A stretch of DNA of 64,000 nt. It comes from Mogibacterium sp. Its GTDB lineage: Bacteria > Bacillota > Clostridia > Peptostreptococcales > Anaerovoracaceae. Numbering within the stretch: position 1 is the first letter of the stretch; every line of letters begins with the position of its first letter. The stretch lies in the NCBI GenBank assembly GCA_017433975.1, contig JAFRGD010000017.1:62001-126000 (forward strand), in the 5' to 3' direction. This document shows, in pieces, positions 8,378 to 14,882 of this stretch. Both the position numbers and the translations under genes were made by a program. The notes under the pieces are model-generated. The model saw nothing but the letters and a program-made list of their open reading frames with translations. It was not told where the DNA came from and searched no databases.

Positions 8378-9814
8378 ATGGACAAAAGCAAGAGGTTTAT
8401 CGGGCTCAGGAGGATCGTCGGGATTGCGGCTGCGGTCGCGCTCGCGATGCCGTCGTTCGCGTTTGCGGCGGTGCACGATCCGGTCGGGGATATCTCATCA
8501 GACACGGCGACCATCACTCTGGGCAAGATTCTGACGGTCAATCAGGAGAACAAGTTTCCGAACATCAACGATTTTCAGTTTGAAATCGAAGCGGTGACGG
8601 CGTGGGATAACGCCAACGTAGATACGGACGAGAACGGTGCGGAGATCGCGGCGGCGGATATGCCGATGCCGGTGGCATCGGACACGGCGCACCACGCGGT
8701 GACGGTCGACGGAACGACTGCAACGGTTGCGGTCGGTGACTTCCGGACCGGGACGGCTTCGTCCGGCGGGGTCGCGGACACACCGACGCAAAAGCTCCGC
8801 ACGACGGACGTCAACATCCGCTTCACCAAAGCAGGATACTATTTGTATAAGGTTACAGAGATTGGGTCGTCTCCGGACAGCGTCCCGGGCGTGACGTATG
8901 ACGATAATAGCTACTACATTGTCGTTTACGTTTGTAACAATACAGACGCGGACGGGAACACCACAGATGGAGTTTATGTGCACAATATCACATCGTACCG
9001 GAACGCCGATGGCAGCGATACGCGGCCGGACCTGTCCGACATCGCGAACGTGACCGACAACGGCGGGACGGCGGCAGCGGACAACACGATTGAGAATTAT
9101 GACAAGGTCGGGCTTTCGTCATCCACCGTCGGCACGGACGGGGACGGGAACGCGACCGGGCCGGACAAGCTCGCGGCGTACCGCTTCTGGAACGAGCAGA
9201 ACACGCACGACGTCGTCCTGACGAACAATGTCACCGGCAACCTCGGTGACGTGACCAAGGACTTCGAGTTCGAAGTGACGATTTCCGGCCTCGAGAAGGG
9301 CGTGACCTACACGACAAATGTTCCGACGGTGCCGGGGGACCGGACGGAGATTTACACGACGTCGGAGGGCGCCGACATCGTTTCCGCGTCGGTCGGGACG
9401 GCGGACCCGGCAGCAAAGACCTTCACCGCGGACGCGGACGGGAATGCGACCCTACTCGTCACGCTAAAGGACGATGAAGTGTTCGTCATGAACGCTTTGC
9501 CGAAGAGCGCGAAATACGCGGTGAACGAGCGCGCGTCCGACCACGTCGCGAGCTATGCGGTCACTTCGGACAGTGACGATGCGACGATTACAAGGGACAG
9601 CGACGCGAATCAGGTCGACGAGACCGCCCTCGCGACGGCGGAGGAGACGGTGGACGCAGATGACGGAACGGTCGTAATCGCATATACGAACCATAGAGAC
9701 CTCGCTACGCCGACGGGCATTCCGCGGAATGCGGTGCCGGTTGCGGCCTTTGCGGTCATCGCAGTCGGTCTGGCGGCGGTCGTGCGCCGGCGCGGCAGCA
9801 GGGTCGGTGAGTGA
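8378..9814 (+). CDS. Sortase-anchored pilin, Spy0128/FctA-like (probable backbone)
   Basis: A 478-residue secreted protein; ATG 8378 is chosen over an ATG 60 bases upstream because AAGGGAGG lies 5 bases before it and the signal peptide (about 1-30, ending PSFAFAA) starts there. Residues about 42-215 form a pilin isopeptide domain of the Spy0128 type (TITLGKILTVN ... DFQFEIEAV ... GYYLYKVTEIG ... YYIVVYV). Residues about 265-440 hold a second beta domain (VTGNLGDVTKDFEFEVTISGL) found in all three large proteins of the locus. In this copy the usual Lys before VTG is Asn, so its isopeptide bond may be missing. The C-terminus is a sorting signal: ATPTG, hydrophobic segment, RRRGSR. First gene of the cluster, consistent with the abundant shaft subunit. 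Confidence 0.85.
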   Translation: MDKSKRFIGLRRIVGIAAAVALAMPSFAFAAVHDPVGDISSDTATITLGKILTVNQENKFPNINDFQFEIEAVTAWDNANVDTDENGAEIAAADMPMPVASDTAHHAVTVDGTTATVAVGDFRTGTASSGGVADTPTQKLRTTDVNIRFTKAGYYLYKVTEIGSSPDSVPGVTYDDNSYYIVVYVCNNTDADGNTTDGVYVHNITSYRNADGSDTRPDLSDIANVTDNGGTAAADNTIENYDKVGLSSSTVGTDGDGNATGPDKLAAYRFWNEQNTHDVVLTNNVTGNLGDVTKDFEFEVTISGLEKGVTYTTNVPTVPGDRTEIYTTSEGADIVSASVGTADPAAKTFTADADGNATLLVTLKDDEVFVMNALPKSAKYAVNERASDHVASYAVTSDSDDATITRDSDANQVDETALATAEETVDADDGTVVIAYTNHRDLATPTGIPRNAVPVAAFAVIAVGLAAVVRRRGSRVGE

Positions 9815-12020
9815 GGTGTGCAGGAAGGGGCGCAGGAAGGCGCTCGCGAGACGTACGAGAGCGCTCGCTGGCTGGACGAGGGCGGTCGCCGCGGCGCTGT
9901 CGGTGCTCATGATCTGCGGGGCGGGGCTGCTCGGCGCATGGCAGGCGTACGCCGCCTCGGCGACCGGCAACCAGTTGCAGGTCTGGTATGCGAGCTTTAC
10001 CTACACCATTACATACAACGGGAACAACGCGACGGTCGCGATCACAAACGCGACCGTCAACGCGAACCAGGGCGACATCCAGAACGGAACCGCGTGCACT
10101 TACCGCACGGAGATTTACCTCGGGAACACCCTGAAGAAAAAAAGCGGTAACTCCCCAAGCAAAAAACTGACCCAGGGAAATACGTACTCTCTTCCGTCCG
10201 GCGCGCTCGCTTCGGCGTCCATACCGTTGACGACGAGCAATCAGACCGTCCAGTTGCGGCTTGTGAACAATAAGAGCGAAGCGTATTCGTACGCGAACAT
10301 CACGCTCGGCCCAAAGCGGAAGGTCACGGTTCATTACAACGCAAACGGCGGAACGGTGACCAAGGCGGGGTACTCTGTATCCAACGGGATCATTTACAGC
10401 GGGGCGGACATGCTCGCCATGACCTGTTACTACGGTGCGACCGATGATCTGCACAACACGACGACGCCGGGGTTGGTGCGGACCGGGTATCACTTTGAGG
10501 CAGGCCGGGAGTGGAATGCGAACGCCGCAGGGACGGGGCGTGACTATGACCAGAATGTCAACTATTCGCCGACGGTGTTCGGTGGCTTCAACGGAACGGC
10601 AAACAAAACGGTGACAATTTACGCGAACTGGGTCCCGAATACGTATCAGATTCTTTTTGACCCCGGGGCGGACGAAGCGGAGGGGGCGATGGAGGCCGCG
10701 GTGATGACATACGACAGGGCAGCGGCGCTGCCTGCAAATGCGTTTGTCAGGCCGGGGTACCGGTTTGCCGGCTGGACCGCAGGCGGGACCGGATACGACG
10801 ACGGACAGACGGTGACGAATCTGACGGCGGTCAACGGTGGCACGGTTACGATGACGGCGGTCTGGCAGGAAATCAGTACCTGCCAGGCGGACATCGTCGT
10901 CGGAAAGACGTTGACCGCGAACTCCTCGGAGACGGAGTTTCAGTTCGTGATCGAAGCGGTCGAGGGCTGGACCCACGAGAACGAAAGCAGCAGCGCGTCC
11001 GGCCGCAGGATTGCGGCAAGCGAAGTCCCGATGCCGGAGGGCACTGCGGACGGGGAAACGACCAAGACGGTTACGATTGCTGGTGTGCGGCAGGGGGTAC
11101 CTGCGGCGATGAGTGTCGGCGCGATTACGTACGAGGCGCCGGGTTGGTACATGTACCGGATTGCCGAGGTACCTGGCACTGCAGCCGGCGTCAGGTATGA
11201 CGCGACAAGCTATTACGCGGTTGTTTATGTGGAGTACGAGGACGAGGTGTCGGATCAGATTGTTGTAAAGAACATTACCGCGTGGCACAACAACGCCGGC
11301 GCGGCAGGCCGCAGGCCGGACCTCACGGATATTTCTGCAGTGACGGACACCGACGGCGCGGCGGCACAACCGAACGACGGGCCGGGAACCTTCGGCAAGG
11401 TCGGAATCGGTACGAACTCACTCGCGGCGTACAAATTCTGGAACGACGCAGAGACGGGGACCGTCCGCGTGCAGAAGAACGTGACCGGGTCTCTCGGCGA
11501 CCGGACCAAGGAGTTCCGATTTACTGTACGACTCACGGGGCTCGGCGCCGGGCAGACGTATGTCATCGTGAACGACGGCGCTGTGCTGGAAACTGGCTTT
11601 GACGGTTCGGCGGAAATGCCGGATGGGACCGCGACGTTTACTTCCGGTGCTGACGGAGCGGCCGAACTGACGGTTCGGTTGCAGGACGACGCGTCCTTTG
11701 AGTTCGGGAACGTCCCGATCGGTGCGACATTTGAAGTGACAGAGGCGGGCAGTGACCACCGGGCATCCTATGAGGTTACGAGAGGCGGTGGGACGGTCGT
11801 CGCGAGCGGTACGGCGGGCACGTCATACCGGCCGCTCAGTACCGGGCCGCAGACGGTCGATACGCTGGACACATATACGGTGACGTTTACAAATGAGCGG
11901 GAGGTGGCTCCGGTGACCGGACTGCCTGTACGGGCGGTTCCGGTCTGGCTGGCAGGGATCCTGGCGGTTGCGTCCGCGGCTGTGATGCGGCGGCGGGGCG
12001 GAACGGTCGGCGAAGAATAA
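9807..12020 (+). CDS. Sortase-anchored surface protein with InlB-type repeats and pilin domains
   Basis: About 737 residues from GTG 9807, which overlaps the end of the previous gene by eight bases; GTG 9816 is an alternative and no strong ribosome site exists, so coupling is likely. After an Arg-rich N-terminus and a signal/membrane segment (about 20-46) comes an aromatic beta region, then Listeria-Bacteroides (InlB B-type) repeats at about 172-355 (VHYNANGGTVTKAG; FAGWTAGGTGYDDGQ), a Spy0128-type pilin domain (about 359-495, ADIVVGKTLTAN ... YYAVVYVEY), and a second domain (about 540-694, VRVQKNVTGSLGDRTKEF) with the Lys kept. It ends APVTG, hydrophobic segment, RRRGG. Likely an ancillary or tip pilin that meets the host surface. 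Confidence 0.85.
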   Translation: MSEVCRKGRRKALARRTRALAGWTRAVAAALSVLMICGAGLLGAWQAYAASATGNQLQVWYASFTYTITYNGNNATVAITNATVNANQGDIQNGTACTYRTEIYLGNTLKKKSGNSPSKKLTQGNTYSLPSGALASASIPLTTSNQTVQLRLVNNKSEAYSYANITLGPKRKVTVHYNANGGTVTKAGYSVSNGIIYSGADMLAMTCYYGATDDLHNTTTPGLVRTGYHFEAGREWNANAAGTGRDYDQNVNYSPTVFGGFNGTANKTVTIYANWVPNTYQILFDPGADEAEGAMEAAVMTYDRAAALPANAFVRPGYRFAGWTAGGTGYDDGQTVTNLTAVNGGTVTMTAVWQEISTCQADIVVGKTLTANSSETEFQFVIEAVEGWTHENESSSASGRRIAASEVPMPEGTADGETTKTVTIAGVRQGVPAAMSVGAITYEAPGWYMYRIAEVPGTAAGVRYDATSYYAVVYVEYEDEVSDQIVVKNITAWHNNAGAAGRRPDLTDISAVTDTDGAAAQPNDGPGTFGKVGIGTNSLAAYKFWNDAETGTVRVQKNVTGSLGDRTKEFRFTVRLTGLGAGQTYVIVNDGAVLETGFDGSAEMPDGTATFTSGADGAAELTVRLQDDASFEFGNVPIGATFEVTEAGSDHRASYEVTRGGGTVVASGTAGTSYRPLSTGPQTVDTLDTYTVTFTNEREVAPVTGLPVRAVPVWLAGILAVASAAVMRRRGGTVGEE

Positions 12021-12034
12021 TTGGAGAAGAATCG

Positions 12035-12751
12035 ATGCAGAGGGACCGGATCGACGTATGGATTGCCGCCGCAAGCATCGCGGACCGGGTGATCACACGG
12101 CTGATCACAATCGTGATGATACTGGCCGCAGTTGCTGTGTTGGCGGCGGCCTGGGACGCTGCGCGGTTCACCGCAGCGGGGATGCAGATCGTCGAATACC
12201 ACGACTTTGCGGAGCTTCAGCGGATCAACCCGGATACCGTCGCATGGATTACGATGGACGGGACCCGGATCGACCACCCGGTCGTTCGCGGGGAAGACAA
12301 TTTTGAATATTTGGATAAGGATTTTTACGGGAACGATTATGCCGGCGGGTGCATCTTTTTGGATGAACAGTGCGACCCGGCGCTGACCGGGGCGTACCTG
12401 ATTATCCATGGACACCATATGGCGCACGGCGCGATGTTCGGTGATTTGTCCGGGTATCTTGAGAGCGATTTCTTTGAAGAGCATTCGAGCGGACGGCTTC
12501 TGACGGCGGACGGCGTTTACGAGCTGACCGTCGTCGGGGCCGCAACGGTCGATGCATATGACACAGAAGTTTATTACACATCCGAGGACCGGCCGCTGCC
12601 AATGAATCTGTTGGACCGGTGCAGCCTGCGGCGCGATGTCGCATTTGCGGAAGGCGACAGGCTACTGCTGCTTTCGACGTGCTCCGGCGACATGAGCAAC
12701 AACAGGACGGCGGTCTTTTGCAGGATGCGGTATGCAGGGGAGAACCAATGA
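12035..12751 (+). CDS. Class B sortase (pilus polymerase)
   Basis: A 238-residue membrane-anchored transpeptidase with an N-terminal hydrophobic segment (about 20-45, RVITRLITIVMILAAVAVLAA). Class B features are AWITMDGTRIDHPVV, NFEYLDKDFYGN, GCIFLDEQCDP, the catalytic His in IIHGHHM, the catalytic Cys in LLLLSTCSG and the Arg of NNRTAVFCRM. Sortases of this class polymerise the FctA pilins of Streptococcus pyogenes, which fits its place among pilin genes. It would cleave the xPxTG-like signals of the neighbouring proteins and join them to each other or to the wall. Its stop overlaps the next start (ATGA at 12748). Confidence 0.92.
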   Translation: MQRDRIDVWIAAASIADRVITRLITIVMILAAVAVLAAAWDAARFTAAGMQIVEYHDFAELQRINPDTVAWITMDGTRIDHPVVRGEDNFEYLDKDFYGNDYAGGCIFLDEQCDPALTGAYLIIHGHHMAHGAMFGDLSGYLESDFFEEHSSGRLLTADGVYELTVVGAATVDAYDTEVYYTSEDRPLPMNLLDRCSLRRDVAFAEGDRLLLLSTCSGDMSNNRTAVFCRMRYAGENQ

Positions 12752-13086
12752 AAAAACGAGAGGAAAGCGATGTGGCTGACGAGCTCGATGTGGAGGCTGC
12801 GGTGTACATCCGCTCTGTGCGGCTGCGGCACCGGCTCTTTGGGGTCGACCCGCAGGACCTTTGGGCCGTCGTTCTGAACGTGCAGCGGTATTACGAAGCG
12901 AAGGACCGGGAGAGGGCCGCCGCGTTCGAGGCCGAGGTACGGACGGTTCGTGCAGCGCTCGAGGAGCGGGACGATGCGCTATATGTGACCCGACGCGCGC
13001 TGGAGCGGGCGGTCGATCTGCTGCTGCAGCGGCGGGCGGTGCATTGCGCGGAGGAACGGAGACAGATAAATGAACAATGCAACTGA
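12748..13086 (+). CDS. Small coiled-coil protein of the pilus operon, function unknown
   Basis: A 112-residue cytoplasmic-looking protein. The start ATG 12748 overlaps the sortase stop and GGGGAGAACC precedes it. Residues about 25-45 (LRHRLFGVDPQDLWAVVLNVQRYYE) recall the GYDPxEVW motif of DivIVA-like proteins, and residues about 48-105 are a charged amphipathic helix (KDRERAAAFEAEVRTVRAAL) predicted as a coiled coil. There is no signal peptide or membrane segment. Its position between sortase and SipA-like gene, with overlaps on both sides (17 bases at the 3' end), suggests a cytoplasmic partner that places the pilus machinery at the membrane. I do not recognise a named family. Confidence 0.65.
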   Translation: MKKREESDVADELDVEAAVYIRSVRLRHRLFGVDPQDLWAVVLNVQRYYEAKDRERAAAFEAEVRTVRAALEERDDALYVTRRALERAVDLLLQRRAVHCAEERRQINEQCN

Positions 13087-13621
13087 ACTGAGGCAGGCCG
13101 TTCGGACGCGAAAGAAGCGCGCGGAGCTTTGGAACCTGATCTGGGCAACGACTGCAAAGGCAGTAGGCTTTACGGCGCTGGTTCTGTTTGCCTTTTCCCG
13201 GATTTTCGGGGTTTTGATCGTGCAGGGGAACGACATGTTTCCGACGCTGTGCGATGGCGACATTGTTTTGTATTACAGAACCGGTGACCTCACGGCCAGT
13301 GACGTCGCTGTGTTTGAAACAGAGGACGGAACAGTCCGATGCGGCAGGATCCGGGCGAAGTCCGGGGCGGTCATCTCCCGCACGGGGGACGGACAGCTGA
13401 CGGTCGATGGGACATTCCAGCCTGTCCAGCCGCGCGCGGGAATCTTTGAGGTGACTTATGCAGGCGACCACCTGACGGAGCCGCTGACGCTGCGGGACGG
13501 AGAGTTCTTTGTCTTGAACGACAACCGCGGGCGGGATACGGACAGCAGGACGTTCGGGCCGGTACCGATGGAACGGGTGATAGGGCGGGCCTGTGCAGTC
13601 ATGCGGAGCAGAACGATTTAG
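13070..13621 (+). CDS. SipA-like signal peptidase homologue with both catalytic residues replaced
   Basis: A 183-residue type I signal peptidase fold with one N-terminal membrane segment (about 27-50). The motif that should read GxSMxPTL is GNDMFPTLCDGDIVLY, with Asp55 in place of the catalytic Ser. The second motif that should read YVKRVIG is RCGRIRA, with Gly92 in place of the general-base Lys. The C-terminal LNDNRGRDTDSRTFGPV block (box E, GDNR-like) is kept. Streptococcus pyogenes SipA, needed for FctA pilus assembly, is known to carry the same Ser-to-Asp and Lys-to-Gly changes. It is thus expected to be a non-proteolytic pilus assembly factor. It overlaps the upstream gene by 17 bases. 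Confidence 0.85.
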   Translation: MNNATELRQAVRTRKKRAELWNLIWATTAKAVGFTALVLFAFSRIFGVLIVQGNDMFPTLCDGDIVLYYRTGDLTASDVAVFETEDGTVRCGRIRAKSGAVISRTGDGQLTVDGTFQPVQPRAGIFEVTYAGDHLTEPLTLRDGEFFVLNDNRGRDTDSRTFGPVPMERVIGRACAVMRSRTI

Positions 13622-13630
13622 GAGTGAAAC

Positions 13631-14539
13631 ATGCGATATCGGTGGAAAGCAATATGGATTGCAATGATGCTTTGTCTATCATTGGCTGGCGTGATTCTGG
13701 CCATCGATGCGTTGACGATGCGGGTCTGGGCGACCAGCCTCCCGACGGTTACGGTCACCATCCCGGTCGAGCATTTGACGCGGGGCGATGAGTGGAACCG
13801 CACCGCTACGTTCGTGTTGGTGGCCCGGGACGTGGGGACGCCGATGCCGGAGGGCAGTGTGGACGGCCGGAAGACTGTAACAGTACGCGGCAACGGGATG
13901 GCGGATTTCGGGGAGATACGATACGACTATCCAGACGTTTATTATTACACGGTTTTTCGGGAACCAGCCGACATGACGGGATTGACCGAGGACAACGCGG
14001 TGTACGACGTCATGGTCGCGGCGTTCAACGACGGTACGGCAAAGCTCGTCATTTATGAGAAGGGAACCGACAGTAAAGCAGAGCGAATTCTTTACGAAGA
14101 TGTGTACCGGGACCCGGCAGCGGAGCGGCAGGCGCCGGATACGGGCGATGAAACGACACTGCCAAAGCGGTATGCGATCGCTTTCGTCTCAGCGGGAACC
14201 TTGCTCATAGTTTTATGGAGGAAAAAGAAAGGTGAACAGGAAGAAATCAACAGCAGTGGCGGCGGTGCTGGCACTGATGATTATACTGGCAGGCACTATC
14301 GCGACGGCAGCGGAGACCATGGAGGAAGAGGGCGTGGCGACGACGGTCGAGGAGGAATCGACTATAGTGACGGTGCCGGATACGGAAGCAGTTCCAATGG
14401 ACGAAGCGGACACGGAACCGGACGAGGAGGCCGGTCCGAAGAATACAGCGGACGGCGCGTTGGAAGAAACGACGGAACCACCGGAAATAACGGAATCGGC
14501 AGCCGAAACAGGAGCCAGTGGGACCGCGGAGAATGGTGA
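13631..14539 (+). CDS. Small sortase-anchored pilin with probable frameshifted C-terminus
   Basis: The first ~200 residues are a signal/membrane segment (about 9-35), one beta domain of pilin type (VTVTIPVEHLTRGDEW ... ATFVLVARD ... VYYYTVFREP ... YDVMVAAFN), and a full sorting signal: APDTG, hydrophobic segment (IAFVSAGTLLIVLW), RKKK. It would suit a minor or basal pilin. The frame then runs on for another ~100 Gly/Ser/Arg/Asp-rich residues that overlap the next gene. If the A-run in AGGAAAAAGAAAGG (from about 14218) had one more A, the protein would end WRKKER with its TGA overlapping the next gene's GTG (GTGA at 14232-14235). The tail is therefore probably an artefact of a one-base loss. 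Confidence 0.7.
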   Translation: MRYRWKAIWIAMMLCLSLAGVILAIDALTMRVWATSLPTVTVTIPVEHLTRGDEWNRTATFVLVARDVGTPMPEGSVDGRKTVTVRGNGMADFGEIRYDYPDVYYYTVFREPADMTGLTEDNAVYDVMVAAFNDGTAKLVIYEKGTDSKAERILYEDVYRDPAAERQAPDTGDETTLPKRYAIAFVSAGTLLIVLWRKKKGEQEEINSSGGGAGTDDYTGRHYRDGSGDHGGRGRGDDGRGGIDYSDGAGYGSSSNGRSGHGTGRGGRSEEYSGRRVGRNDGTTGNNGIGSRNRSQWDRGEW

Positions 14540-14873
14540 ACAAAAGGAACCCGATGGGGTAACCATAGTTATACGAGGTTCCGGGTCGGTGATGCTTGTG
14601 GACGATGTTTGGTGTTACGAGCCAGCTGCGGGGTATGAACTGCTTTCCATTCAGGCAGATCAACCAATCCTGACCTATGAAGCGGGAGAAGCCATTCCGG
14701 AGTCGGAACTTGCGGCTTCGGCTGTTCCAGACGGGACGACGTTGACCTATGTGTTTGCGGAAGAAACGAATCGTGATGGCGGTCCGGAGGATTCTATAGG
14801 GAAGACTTTCACTGACAGTTCGGACGCCCGGTTTGACGGGGTCTGGGATTCGGACACGCTGACGGTTCATTGA
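14232..14873 (+). CDS. Secreted acidic protein of the pilus locus, unknown function
   Basis: A 213-residue protein starting at GTG 14232, with GGAGG ten bases upstream, a clean signal peptide (about 1-28, ending IATAAE), then an acidic Glu/Thr/Pro-rich low-complexity region (about 29-105) and a compact C-terminal domain (about 105-213, GVTIVIRGSGSVMLVDDVWCYEPAAGYELLSI). There is no sorting signal or second membrane segment, so it is released or held by other subunits. It sits between the small pilin and the large adhesin and ends ten bases before the latter. No family recognised. The low-complexity part is where the preceding frame overlaps it, and this frame has the ribosome site and signal peptide, so it is the real one. 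Confidence 0.7.
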   Translation: MNRKKSTAVAAVLALMIILAGTIATAAETMEEEGVATTVEEESTIVTVPDTEAVPMDEADTEPDEEAGPKNTADGALEETTEPPEITESAAETGASGTAENGEQKEPDGVTIVIRGSGSVMLVDDVWCYEPAAGYELLSIQADQPILTYEAGEAIPESELAASAVPDGTTLTYVFAEETNRDGGPEDSIGKTFTDSSDARFDGVWDSDTLTVH

Positions 14874-14882
14874 GGAGCGATT

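Noticed and set aside
14240..14539. Gly/Ser-rich tail of the small pilin as a real surface domain
   Set aside because: It lies after the membrane anchor and charged tail, overlaps a gene with its own ribosome site and signal peptide, and vanishes with one extra A.
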